The notes under the pieces: model-generated
Databases searched by the model: none
Told to the model about the DNA's origin: nothing
The model's input: only the letters and a program-made list of their open reading frames with translations
Assembly: GCA_017551905.1 (NCBI GenBank)
Contig: JAFZKK010000053.1
Location: 1-43,028, forward strand
Reading direction: 5' to 3'
Length of the DNA stretch: 43,028 bases
DNA from: Salinivirgaceae bacterium
GTDB lineage: Bacteria; Bacteroidota; Bacteroidia; Bacteroidales; SZUA-534
Translations under genes and position numbers: made by a program
Part shown: piece by piece, positions 7,392-14,674 of the stretch
Layout of the letters: each line of letters starts with the position of its first letter
Position numbering within the stretch: position 1 is the first letter of the stretch

Positions 7392-7604
7392 ATGAAGGAA
7401 CTGCCTCACATAGGAGAATTGATACGCGCCGAACTGCACCGGCAAGGACGTAGCAATGCTTGGTTAGCGCAACAGTTGGCTTGCCACCCACGAACCGTTG
7501 GCAAAATCTTTCAAAAAAATATTATCGACACTCGCCAATTGCTGATTATCTCGAAAGCACTTCAATACGACTTCTTCAAACATTACTCTGATTTGATTGG
7601 ATAG
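7392..7604 (+). CDS. small XRE-like helix-turn-helix protein (70 aa)
   Basis: A 70-residue DNA-binding protein consisting of little more than one HTH domain. It has the opening Ile-Gly-Glu-Leu-Ile-Arg helix, then Trp-Leu-Ala-Gln-Gln-Leu-Ala-Cys-His (helix 2), Arg-Thr-Val-Gly-Lys-Ile-Phe (recognition helix) and Asp-Thr-Arg-Gln-Leu-Leu-Ile-Ile-Ser-Lys-Ala-Leu, ending with Asp-Phe-Phe-Lys-His-Tyr-Ser. Bacteroidota encode many such short regulators. It lies between a large inverted repeat and two palindromes, with exported-protein genes downstream, so it probably controls this island. The stop codon lies within the downstream dyad. Confidence 0.85.
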   Translation: MKELPHIGELIRAELHRQGRSNAWLAQQLACHPRTVGKIFQKNIIDTRQLLIISKALQYDFFKHYSDLIG

Positions 7605-7641
7605 CCCAAATTGGGCGTGGTTTTGCGCCCAAAATGGGCTA
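7602..7641. promoter_or_regulatory. twin palindromic operator-like sites
   Basis: GCCCAAATTGGGC (7604-7616, perfect palindrome around the central base) and GCCCAAAATGGGC (7627-7639) have centres 23 bp apart, about two helix turns. Together they form a 16-bp-arm hairpin (14 of 16 pairs). They lie between the HTH gene and the secreted-protein genes. They could be operators for the HTH protein or, as RNA, a terminator lacking a T-run. Confidence 0.6.
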
Positions 7642-7736
7642 TGGGTATAACGACTTTATTGACCATTTACGATTAAACTTGTATAAAGCAAGACCACTAA
7701 AGCGGAAAGAGGTGGACTTTATATTTTTTTAATATT

Positions 7737-8276
7737 ATGAGATTTTTAAAACGTTGTATTATGATTTGTTGCGGTATTATAATGACCGCATCAATAACGA
7801 ATGCGCAGTCAATTATGTCACTAACTGCGGCACAGGCGAAAGCAAATTATCTTGACCGTTGGAAAAATCCCAATCCCAAGGAGTTTTTCAAAGTTTTTCT
7901 TGACCACAAAATACCTGATGTGGTGATTTTTGGAATGTTGCAACCAACAATCGAAGACTGTCTGCGACTTTTTGAAACAGAATATGCGCCATCCGTTCAT
8001 ATGGAACTGGCAAAGGCATATGCGGAAATCATTGGTGAATGTGCATCAGCCGACATAACCGACCCTAATTATCAGAATTCGTTCTCAAAATACGCATCTT
8101 TTACTTACAAGAAATTAGAGTTGGCAGATGTAACAAAGAAATATCCTGTAAAAGAACCAATTGCCGAAGGAGAATCTGTCATTGAAAATCAGTTTTATGA
8201 ATTGAATTTAGAAGGATATTCATTGGGGGTCTTTGTTTATACAGGAACTCACTGGGTTTTGGTAATCACTCATTAA
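7737..8276 (+). CDS. exported hypothetical protein, paralogue of the next gene
   Basis: A 179-residue protein with a signal peptide (basic start Met-Arg-Phe-Leu-Lys-Arg, hydrophobic stretch, cleavage near Thr-Asn-Ala-Gln about residue 24). I recognise no family. A central motif Leu-Gln-Pro-Thr-Ile-Glu-Asp-Cys-Leu followed by Glu-Tyr-Ala-Pro and an amphipathic helix recurs in the next protein, so the two are paralogues. The C-terminus (Gly-Thr-His-Trp-Val-Leu-Val) looks like the closing strand of a small beta sheet. It is the first of four exported-protein genes in one direction. Periplasmic or secreted location inferred from the signal peptide. Confidence 0.75.
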   Translation: MRFLKRCIMICCGIIMTASITNAQSIMSLTAAQAKANYLDRWKNPNPKEFFKVFLDHKIPDVVIFGMLQPTIEDCLRLFETEYAPSVHMELAKAYAEIIGECASADITDPNYQNSFSKYASFTYKKLELADVTKKYPVKEPIAEGESVIENQFYELNLEGYSLGVFVYTGTHWVLVITH

Positions 8277-8302
8277 TTGTTTAATATCAAAAAGATACAA
8301 AT

Positions 8303-8869
8303 ATGAATAAGATACTAAAAATAACAATTGTTTGTGCATTATTAGTTAACACAATTCCGTGTTTGGCGCAATTCCAAAAAATGGATTATGACAATGTAAG
8401 AGAACGATATATCTTACCGTCATACGAAGAATCAACGACATACTTCAAACGATTCGCATACACTTCAACTCCCTCGGCGAGTATGCTTGCCATACACCAA
8501 CCCACATTGGAAGATTGTTTTTCAATCTTCAAACCCGAAAAGGCTCCCATAATGTTCTACCTGATTTCCGTTGCATATAGCACATACATTAATGCTGTGG
8601 CAAATGAAGACTGTTCGGGGTTTCTATATACCAACATATTCGAAGGAATGTCAAGTGCTGATGTCATTAGTTTCAACAGCAACGACTTGCTAAACGGAAC
8701 ATGTCGCTCATGCCCGAAATGGTTGTTAGGTTATGCTGGCAATTTCCTGCCTGATGTAAAAATGTACAAACTACACAAATCTAACCTCATAGCGGATGAC
8801 GAAGAAATGAGTTTCTTCTGCCGTGTAAATGACCGTTGGGTTTATATTGATTTAGAATGTTTTGAATAA
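8303..8869 (+). CDS. exported hypothetical protein, paralogue of the preceding gene
   Basis: A 188-residue protein with a signal peptide ending near Leu-Ala-Gln (residue 22). It shares the motif Gln-Pro-Thr-Leu-Glu-Asp-Cys-Phe, then Glu-Lys-Ala-Pro and a long helix, with the 179-aa protein, and ends in a similar strand (Asp-Arg-Trp-Val-Tyr-Ile). It has extra cysteines (Asp-Cys-Ser; Cys-Arg-Ser-Cys-Pro) that may form disulfides. It lies 26 nt downstream of its paralogue, which suggests tandem duplication followed by divergence. Function unknown. Confidence 0.75.
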   Translation: MNKILKITIVCALLVNTIPCLAQFQKMDYDNVRERYILPSYEESTTYFKRFAYTSTPSASMLAIHQPTLEDCFSIFKPEKAPIMFYLISVAYSTYINAVANEDCSGFLYTNIFEGMSSADVISFNSNDLLNGTCRSCPKWLLGYAGNFLPDVKMYKLHKSNLIADDEEMSFFCRVNDRWVYIDLECFE

Positions 8870-8897
8870 AAAATGGTTGAATTATAAAATTACAATT

Positions 8898-9449
8898 ATG
8901 AGAAGAATAAAATTATTATCCGTAGCATTATTAGGCGTGGTTTTGTTTGGTGGTTGTTCAAGCAAAGAACATTATCTTGAACAAGCTTGCAAACAACAAA
9001 TCATTAAAATCTCAAGTTTGGAATCACAAGTTATAAATTTAGGATTACCAAATGGGTTAAGAGATGATGAGGGTATAATCATTGCTTATAACGTTAACAA
9101 AGAACCTGCTTTTTCATCAGCAAGAGATAACGGAAGATTAAATTTGTGGAATCAATCAAGTATTTTGGCAAACAAGTATTGGGAAAACAATGGGAAGGAA
9201 TACTATCCCGTTATAAATGTGAGCGACATTTCAATTCCAGCAGGAGATGATGACGGTTTGGTAATTTCTTTGTTTGATGGAGAAGGAAACGTTTACGCAA
9301 AAGAATGCAATAAAACACAAGGAATATTTGGGTTTCAGGGAAAATCACAATTTGCAGCAGGGTTGGGAATTCGCCTTGAAAACACAAATTCTTTTGCTGC
9401 AATTAATGTGGCGGTGGAAGCTGTATTCATAAAATGCAAGTATGAATAA
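8898..9449 (+). CDS. hypothetical lipoprotein (183 aa)
   Basis: The N-terminus Met-Arg-Arg-Ile-Lys, a hydrophobic stretch and Leu-Phe-Gly-Gly-Cys-Ser form a signal peptidase II lipobox (Cys19). The frame is open back to an ATG at 8862 that overlaps the upstream gene, but only the ATG at 8898 gives a proper lipoprotein signal. The mature part has acidic patches (Asp-Asp-Glu-Gly; Ala-Gly-Asp-Asp-Asp-Gly) and looks beta-rich. Base use is strongly AT-rich compared with the housekeeping genes around the island. No family recognised. Confidence 0.75.
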   Translation: MRRIKLLSVALLGVVLFGGCSSKEHYLEQACKQQIIKISSLESQVINLGLPNGLRDDEGIIIAYNVNKEPAFSSARDNGRLNLWNQSSILANKYWENNGKEYYPVINVSDISIPAGDDDGLVISLFDGEGNVYAKECNKTQGIFGFQGKSQFAAGLGIRLENTNSFAAINVAVEAVFIKCKYE

Positions 9450-9491
9450 AACATCTTGATAAAAATGATGGTTTAATGTCAAACCAGAAAT

Positions 9492-10433
9492 ATGAAAAAT
9501 AGATTTTTACATACTTTGTCAGCGGTGCTGTTTGTACCGCTGACATTGTTTATCGCCTGTGAAACAGAAGAAGAGCCCAATGAAAACAAAGAAAAGGACG
9601 GCAATGTTGCAAAAGCAGTTATAGAGGTTGGTGCTGTTACTGATTCTGAAGGAGAAAATCTCTATTATGACGCAGTTACCGGGACAAGAGTTTATATGTT
9701 CTCGCTCACCGATTGGGATGCATCGGAAACCCCTGATGTGTCAAAGGCTAAAATCGTTATTACCGACGAGAATGGCTTGGCTACTTTTGAGTTCAAAGAG
9801 GAACAATTTAACGAAAATCAAAACTATGTGTTTGCTGTCAAAAATAGCACTAACACCTTTGTTTTCTCAGAGCTGACGCTGAAAAAGGAAAAAGTCGCCA
9901 ATTTGATTTTGTATATTACTGGTGAAAAATGCAAAGGTGCAAAATACTCTAATCTTGTAAAAACATACAAGTTGGAATCGATTATGGCACAGACTCATTT
10001 AATTGCAGGAGGAGGCATTTTAAATTCTGATGAAATCATACAATCTATAGAATTGCCAACCAATGTCACACAGTGGTATTATTCTTTTTCTTGCAATGCC
10101 GAAGATTTTAATGGTGCTGCATTAAATCTGTTTAGCAATCTTTTGTCTGAATTTTCGCCAGCAGTAGGTATAGCGGCAGATGTTATAAACACACTCGCTC
10201 AACCAGATGGAACTGAAACATGCGACATTTATTTGCTAGATGAGGAAAATTATCGAAAGTACATCAACGAAGAACCTGCAATATCTTTAAAGAAAAATCA
10301 AGGCGTAAAAAGTGGTATAATAAGTGAATACAGATATGTTGAACCAAAGAAATACTATCTTTTGATAAAAAACTCTTCGTTCAAAAAAATATCTGTTGAG
10401 TTAGAAGTTGTTGCTGTTAAAGAAACTAACTGA
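9492..10433 (+). CDS. hypothetical surface lipoprotein with acidic export tag
   Basis: A 313-residue lipoprotein with lipobox Leu-Phe-Ile-Ala-Cys (Cys23) followed at once by Glu-Thr-Glu-Glu-Glu, resembling the acidic lipoprotein export signal that sends Bacteroidota lipoproteins to the outer face. Residues about 35-120 look like a carboxypeptidase-regulatory or Ig-like beta sandwich (Gly-Thr-Arg-Val-Tyr-Met-Phe; Ala-Lys-Ile-Val-Ile-Thr-Asp-Glu-Asn-Gly). The C-terminal part from about 235 (Cys-Asp-Ile-Tyr-Leu-Leu-Asp; Lys-Lys-Tyr-Tyr-Leu-Leu-Ile-Lys-Asn) looks like a second sandwich. Last gene of the exported set. Ligand or function unknown. Confidence 0.72.
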   Translation: MKNRFLHTLSAVLFVPLTLFIACETEEEPNENKEKDGNVAKAVIEVGAVTDSEGENLYYDAVTGTRVYMFSLTDWDASETPDVSKAKIVITDENGLATFEFKEEQFNENQNYVFAVKNSTNTFVFSELTLKKEKVANLILYITGEKCKGAKYSNLVKTYKLESIMAQTHLIAGGGILNSDEIIQSIELPTNVTQWYYSFSCNAEDFNGAALNLFSNLLSEFSPAVGIAADVINTLAQPDGTETCDIYLLDEENYRKYINEEPAISLKKNQGVKSGIISEYRYVEPKKYYLLIKNSSFKKISVELEVVAVKETN

Positions 10434-10501
10434 TTCTTCATTTAAATATTTTTTCGTATCAGCACCTTGTCTTGTGAAGTATCGCAAATCCTAATTCATC
10501 G

Positions 10502-10533
10502 TTTTGCGTATAAACGCAAAAATGTTACTTTTA
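10502..10533 (+). promoter_or_regulatory. toxin-antitoxin promoter with embedded dyad operator
   Basis: TTTG (10503-10506) and TACTTTTA (10526-10533, 7 of 8 to TAnnTTTG) are 19 bp apart. A perfect inverted repeat TTTTGCGT - ATAA - ACGCAAAA (10502-10521) covers the -33 box and spacer, as expected for an autorepressor site of the downstream antitoxin. Confidence 0.65.
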
Positions 10534-10552
10534 CAATAAAAAATGATGAATT

Positions 10553-10789
10553 ATGGACACAATGGTGAAACAGCCGTTTAATCCGGCGCAGATTGAAATT
10601 CTCAACACAATGGCTCAACTGAACACTGAGGAAGATTTGGTTGAGTTAAGACGGACTATCTCCAAATTCTTTGCCGATAGAGCCGACAGGGAATTGGAAC
10701 GCCTTTGGAACGCCGGTGTCATCAACGACGAGATTGTGGAATCGTGGGGAAAAGAACACATGCGCACCCCTTATCACAACAAAATCTAA
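10553..10789 (+). CDS. antitoxin-like protein paired with PIN toxin
   Basis: A 78-residue helical protein directly upstream of a PIN-domain gene (5-nt gap). It starts with Asn-Pro-Ala-Gln-Ile-Glu-Ile-Leu, has a charged helix Glu-Glu-Asp-Leu-Val-Glu-Leu-Arg-Arg-Thr-Ile, a Glu-Leu-Glu-Arg-Leu-Trp-Asn segment and ends Arg-Thr-Pro-Tyr-His-Asn-Lys. This matches my recollection of short antitoxins encoded with COG1569-type PIN proteins in Bacteroidota; no name is certain. The likely role is binding and blocking the PIN nuclease and repressing the operon through the dyad upstream. Confidence 0.7.
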   Translation: MDTMVKQPFNPAQIEILNTMAQLNTEEDLVELRRTISKFFADRADRELERLWNAGVINDEIVESWGKEHMRTPYHNKI

Positions 10790-10794
10790 ACACT

Positions 10795-11208
10795 ATGCGC
10801 TTCGTTGTGGTTGACACAAACTGTTTGCTGCGAATGATTCCGCTGCGTAGCAAGTATCGCCAACTTTGGAACGATTTCCTCAACGGACGTTACTACATAT
10901 GTGTCAGCAACGAGATTATCAGCGAATACTTTGAAATTCTTTCGCAAAAAGTTTCTCCGTCGTTTGCCTTAAACATTGTTGGCGCCATACTGCGAAGCCC
11001 TTTTGTCAAACAATATAACCCGCAATACCGCTTCGGCCTTATTGAGCAAGACCCCGATGACAACAAATTTGTCGATTGCGCCATTATTGCCAATGCCGAT
11101 TATTTAGTCAGCGACGACTCTCATTTTAAAGTGTTGGAGACGATTCAATTCCCAAAAGTCAATCTTGTAACGCTCGACCTATTTGCAAGTGAAATGGAGG
11201 TTTCATAA
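10795..11208 (+). CDS. PIN domain ribonuclease toxin (COG1569-like)
   Basis: A 137-residue PIN-domain protein. Conserved acids are visible: Asp7 in Val-Val-Val-Asp-Thr-Asn, Glu40/Glu44 in Asn-Glu-Ile-Ile-Ser-Glu-Tyr, Asp88-Asp89 and Asp94 in Asp-Pro-Asp-Asp-Asn-Lys-Phe-Val-Asp, and Asp107-Asp108 before Ser-His-Phe. These build the Mg2+ site of a ribonuclease, usually acting on tRNA or rRNA; the target here cannot be read. The frame is open back to 10705 within the antitoxin gene, but the ATG at 10795 puts the first PIN strand at the N-terminus. Confidence 0.88.
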   Translation: MRFVVVDTNCLLRMIPLRSKYRQLWNDFLNGRYYICVSNEIISEYFEILSQKVSPSFALNIVGAILRSPFVKQYNPQYRFGLIEQDPDDNKFVDCAIIANADYLVSDDSHFKVLETIQFPKVNLVTLDLFASEMEVS

Positions 11209-11220
11209 CTAAATCACGCT

Positions 11221-11904
11221 ATGATAAACCCCGCCGTCAACATAATGCCCTTTCTGGCCGACCTTGAGCGTAACAACAACAAACCGTGGTTCGACAAAAA
11301 CCGCAAACGCTACAAGGCTGCGGCGGCTGATTTTCAGCAAATGATAACCGACATTATCGGCTTGCTGTCGGACACCGACAAAGAGTTGCTGGGCGTTACG
11401 GCCAAACAGTCAATCTACCGCATCTACCGCGACTTGCGTTTCTCGCCCGACAAGACACCGTACAAGACTCACTTTGCGGCAAACATTGCGGTGGGCGGCA
11501 AAAACACTCCGCGCTGCGGGTTTTACGTTCAGTTGGAGCCCGGTCGCTCAATGTGCGGCGGCGGGTTGTGGATTGAAGACAAAAACATTCTCAAAGCCGT
11601 CCGCGACGAGTTGGCTGTTGTTCCCGAAGATTTGGTGGAAATACTTGAAAACCCGTCGTTTAAGAAGTTTTTCCCTGACGGATTGTGGGACTACCAAAAG
11701 CTGAGGAAAGTGCCAACCGGCTACAACAGCGACGCTCCGCATGCCGAGTTGCTCAAATACAAACATTTTATTGTCACCAACAACCTGAGCGACAGTTTGT
11801 TGGCTTCGCCTGATTTATATAGTCACATTGCCGCCGCCCATCGAGAGGTTTTCCCCATGCTCCGCTTGTTCAATTCCATTTTGGAGGATGCGGAGCTCAT
11901 TTAA
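11221..11904 (+). CDS. DUF2461 family protein
   Basis: A 227-residue protein matching DUF2461 (TIGR02453): a Phe-Leu-x-Asp-Leu-Glu-x-Asn-Asn start, Lys-Pro-Trp-Phe-Asp-Lys-Asn-Arg, then Ser-Ile-Tyr-Arg-Ile-Tyr-Arg-Asp-Leu-Arg-Phe-Ser-Pro-Asp-Lys-Thr-Pro-Tyr-Lys-Thr-His and a Gly-Phe-Tyr-Val-Gln-Leu-Glu-Pro strand. The family is widespread and cytoplasmic; its biochemical role is not established as far as I know. It starts 12 nt after the toxin gene and may be read through from the same promoter, but a functional link to the TA pair need not exist. Confidence 0.9.
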   Translation: MINPAVNIMPFLADLERNNNKPWFDKNRKRYKAAAADFQQMITDIIGLLSDTDKELLGVTAKQSIYRIYRDLRFSPDKTPYKTHFAANIAVGGKNTPRCGFYVQLEPGRSMCGGGLWIEDKNILKAVRDELAVVPEDLVEILENPSFKKFFPDGLWDYQKLRKVPTGYNSDAPHAELLKYKHFIVTNNLSDSLLASPDLYSHIAAAHREVFPMLRLFNSILEDAELI

Positions 11905-11920
11905 AATGCCACAACAAACA

Positions 11921-11950
11921 AAAAAAGTGTCCGGAAAAACCAGACACTTT
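11921..11950. terminator. convergent terminator
   Basis: AAAGTGTC and GACACTTT arms, extended by a GG/CC pair around loop AAAAA, lie between the convergent DUF2461 and DUF2807 genes. A-rich left and T-rich right flanks allow use from both sides, though the T-runs are short. Confidence 0.65.
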
Positions 11951-11979
11951 CAACCATATTATGATAAATAGAACTTATG

Positions 11980-12678
11980 CTATCGTTGCGAGACAGAACC
12001 TCCCGACGACTTGTTTATAACCCTGTAATGCGGATTGCCATAATATCTGATTGACGCACCCGACGACGCTTCGGCTTGCAGCGAGTCTTTAACATTAATA
12101 TAAGCCGAAGCTCCCGACGAAACATTTATATCCATGTTCTTTGCACAAAGGCTACTTGCGTCGATAGTAGAACCGCTATTCAGCACTACATCAGCAATAT
12201 CAGCGCTTCCATTCACGCGAATAGTACTGCCGCTGGTAGTCTTCAGACTTGTTTTTTCAGCCTTCATTTCCGCATTTATTGTCGCACCCGACGATGCGTT
12301 CAATTTAACATTATTATTCTTGATGCATTTCGAATTCACCTGCGAACCAGAAGAGGCATTGATAGCATCTATCTGCATTGCCGTGACATTCACAGTGCAA
12401 GTCATTTTTCTGATTTTTGTCTTGTTTTTCAGATAGATATGCAACGTTCCCGACTTGACTTCTGTTACAACATCGTCGATGTATTCGGGATTTGCTTCAA
12501 CAATGGCGCTTTCGGCTTCGCCAAAATCGATATTCACATTAATTCCTTGTGCCACATCTATAGCGTTGAAATTTTGCACTTTACGGGTTTGTGTCTCAAC
12601 AGTGTTGGAGGCAAAAGAGCTGCAGCTTACCATTATCATTGCTGCCAAAGCTGATATTGTTACAATTTCGTTTTTCAT
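11980..12678 (-). CDS. DUF2807 head-GIN domain exported protein
   Basis: A 232-residue protein with an N-terminal signal; Met-Val-Ser-Cys-Ser (Cys19) may be a lipobox. The mature part starts with the head-GIN pattern (Val-Gln-Asn-Phe-Asn-Ala-Ile-Asp-Val-Ala-Gln-Gly-Ile-Asn-Val-Asn-Ile) and continues as a right-handed beta-helix-like series of Ser-Ser-Gly / Thr-Ser-Gly-Ser rungs (about residues 105-215), each ending in an Ile or Val strand. DUF2807 proteins are exported in Bacteroidota and described as putative autotransporter-adhesin-like; the ligand is unknown. Single-gene unit on the minus strand. Confidence 0.88.
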   Translation of the reverse strand: MKNEIVTISALAAMIMVSCSSFASNTVETQTRKVQNFNAIDVAQGINVNIDFGEAESAIVEANPEYIDDVVTEVKSGTLHIYLKNKTKIRKMTCTVNVTAMQIDAINASSGSQVNSKCIKNNNVKLNASSGATINAEMKAEKTSLKTTSGSTIRVNGSADIADVVLNSGSTIDASSLCAKNMDINVSSGASAYINVKDSLQAEASSGASIRYYGNPHYRVINKSSGGSVSQR

Positions 12679-12772
12679 CTCTTTAAATTTTTTATTGTTA
12701 AATACTTTTGTTTTACTGTTGCAACACCATAATGACTAATCAGAAAACAGAATGTTACATATCGGCAAAAAA

Positions 12773-12803
12773 TTTCGCGCTTAGTTTTCAATCGCTATTT
12801 TTG
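12773..12803 (+). promoter_or_regulatory. promoter of the GSCFA gene
   Basis: A perfect -7 box TATTTTTG (12796-12803) and TTTC (12773-12776) with 19 bp between them. The transcript would have a very short leader, since the ATG is at 12818. Confidence 0.65.
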
Positions 12804-12817
12804 CAAAAACGATTAAA

Positions 12818-13804
12818 ATGGCAGAATTCCGAACAATTGTGAATGTCGAAACCGACTTCAAAATAAGCTACCGCGACAGCGTGCTGATGCTCGGCTCGTG
12901 CTTCACCGACAACATCGGGCAGCGGCTGGCACAAGCAAAAATCCCCGTAACGGTGAACCCCTACGGCGTGCTTTTCAATCCCGAATCGATAGCCGCAACA
13001 ATCGAAAATAGTCTGAACATCAAACCCATAGCCGAATCCGACTTGCTGCGAAACGGCGATTTGTGGGTTAATCTCGATTTCCACGGAAGTTTCTCATCTA
13101 CTGACAAATATGAGGCTATTGAAAAGATGAACGCCGCCGCCAGACTTATGAATAAAAAACTGTCGGAAGCGACAATTCTGTTTTTGACATTCGGCACGGC
13201 TTATGTGTATAAATATCTGCAAACCAACAAGATTGCAGTCAATTGCCACAAATTGCCCGGAACAAGTTTCCAAAGCTATATGCTGACAGCCGACGAAATC
13301 GCGAACAGATATACTCGACTGATAGACAAACTGTTAAAACAGAACCCGAACTTGCAGATTGTTTTCACAGTCAGCCCAATCCGCCATCTGCGCGACGGAG
13401 CGCACCGCAACCAGCTCAGCAAGGCGACACTATTATTGGCTATCGACCAGATTGTCAGCCGTTTTAAGCAAGCGCACTATTTCCCGTCGTACGAAATTTT
13501 GCTCGACGACTTGCGCGACTACCGCTTCTACGACACCGATATGGTTCACCCCTCGTCGCTGGCCGTCGATTATATATGGCAACAGCTACGCAACAGTTGC
13601 ATAAGCCCGGCCAACAACCAGCTCATCGATGAGATAATGAAAATAGAAACAGCTGTGAGCCACAAACCTATCAATCCGCAATCGGCAGAATTTCAAAAAT
13701 TTACATCAATACAATTAGATTGTATCAAAAAAATAGCACAAGCTCATCCAAACTTGGATTTTTCGGCTGAAATCAAGCATTTTGAACAATATGTTAAAAA
13801 CTGA
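12818..13804 (+). CDS. GSCFA domain protein (SGNH-hydrolase-like)
   Basis: A 328-residue cytoplasmic protein. The eponymous motif appears as Met-Leu-Gly-Ser-Cys-Phe-Thr-Asp-Asn at about residue 26, followed by Asn-Pro-Tyr-Gly-Val-Leu-Phe-Asn-Pro. Further on are Phe-Gly-Thr-Ala, Val-Ser-Pro-Ile-Arg-His and Asp-Met-Val-His-Pro-Ser, which could supply the Asp/His of an SGNH-type esterase triad. The family (PF08885) is common in Bacteroidota; its substrate is not established. Predicted hydrolase by fold only. Confidence 0.92.
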   Translation: MAEFRTIVNVETDFKISYRDSVLMLGSCFTDNIGQRLAQAKIPVTVNPYGVLFNPESIAATIENSLNIKPIAESDLLRNGDLWVNLDFHGSFSSTDKYEAIEKMNAAARLMNKKLSEATILFLTFGTAYVYKYLQTNKIAVNCHKLPGTSFQSYMLTADEIANRYTRLIDKLLKQNPNLQIVFTVSPIRHLRDGAHRNQLSKATLLLAIDQIVSRFKQAHYFPSYEILLDDLRDYRFYDTDMVHPSSLAVDYIWQQLRNSCISPANNQLIDEIMKIETAVSHKPINPQSAEFQKFTSIQLDCIKKIAQAHPNLDFSAEIKHFEQYVKN

Positions 13805-13839
13805 ACCGCGGCAACGGCTCAACTTTCAAACATCTTTTC

Positions 13840-13847
13840 TATTTTTG
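13840..13847 (+). promoter_or_regulatory. -7 box upstream of the DUF4468 gene
   Basis: TATTTTTG matches TAnnTTTG perfectly and lies 107 nt upstream of the ATG at 13955. No good -33 box at proper spacing was found. Confidence 0.45.
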
Positions 13848-13954
13848 TAAAAACAAAAAGGGCGACGCTGTTCATTCTTCGGAATTTACAAGGTTTCGCG
13901 CCGCTTGCAACCAAAAAAGCGTCTTCAGAAACCAGGATGCACAAAACGAAAAAA

Positions 13955-14596
13955 ATGAAAAACACATTATTTGTCGCAGGATTACTGCTTTTTAGTTCGC
14001 TTCAGGCATCGGCCCAACTGCTGACAGCGGAGAGTTTCGAGAAAACAAACATCGACAAGTACGACGGCAAATCGGATAAGGTACAACAATACGTGCCGGC
14101 CGCCGAGGCTTTGAAATCGCGCTTTGAGATTGACAAAAACAACCAAGTAGTCTCAACTCAAGTGATTGAACTGTCTGGAATGGAGAAAGACAAAATTTAC
14201 GACAATGTGAGCGGCTGGTTCACAAAAACTTTTGCCGACAAAAATTCGACTATCAAAACAAATGACAAAGAAAAAGGACAATTGGTAGCGAACACTGTTT
14301 TGAGAAATATTGTTAAATTCCCTCATCAGATTGTAAGCGTGAATATGACCGTCCGCATCGATGTTAAAGACGGCAAAATCAGATTGAGCAACACTATCAA
14401 CAATTACATTATAAACTCTGACACAGAGTGGGATGCGAAAAAGCGCTATCCTTTTGTTGATGACCAAGAAGCATTACGCAAGAAAGTCAGCTCAAGCGGA
14501 TTTGTGGCAGCTTGCATTTTTACCGAGATTGTCGCTGAACAATTGAAAGAGGCCGCCACTCCGAAAGTTACAAACGACACTGAAGACGATTGGTAA
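13955..14596 (+). CDS. DUF4468 (TBP-like fold) exported protein
   Basis: A 213-residue protein with a clear signal peptide (Met-Lys-Asn-Thr-Leu... Ala-Ser-Ala-Gln). The mature part fits DUF4468: an opening strand with Phe-Glu-Ile-Asp, a Lys-Asp-Lys-Ile-Tyr-Asp-Asn-Val helix with Trp-Phe, Asp-Lys-Glu-Lys-Gly-Gln-Leu-Val-Ala-Asn, and Val-Asn-Met-Thr-Val-Arg-Ile-Asp-Val-Lys-Asp-Gly-Lys-Ile-Arg. The frame runs back to an ATG at 13937, but the ATG at 13955 starts the normal signal sequence. Periplasmic, function unknown. Confidence 0.8.
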   Translation: MKNTLFVAGLLLFSSLQASAQLLTAESFEKTNIDKYDGKSDKVQQYVPAAEALKSRFEIDKNNQVVSTQVIELSGMEKDKIYDNVSGWFTKTFADKNSTIKTNDKEKGQLVANTVLRNIVKFPHQIVSVNMTVRIDVKDGKIRLSNTINNYIINSDTEWDAKKRYPFVDDQEALRKKVSSSGFVAACIFTEIVAEQLKEAATPKVTNDTEDDW

Positions 14597-14619
14597 ATAA
14601 TTGATTATTGTTAAATACG

Positions 14620-14656
14620 AAAGCCGTTTTGATTTTGAATCGAAACGGCTTTTTTG
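14620..14656 (+). terminator. Rho-independent terminator after the DUF4468 gene
   Basis: AAGCCGTTT (14621-14629) and AAACGGCTT (14643-14651) form a stem with a 13-nt loop followed by a run of T's. Confidence 0.85.
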
Positions 14657-14674
14657 TTATGGAATGTGCCAAAA

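Noticed and set aside
7174..7491. 105-codon minus-strand frame over the long inverted repeat
   Set aside because: It runs across the hairpin arms and antisense to the HTH gene; composition is not protein-like and no family fits.
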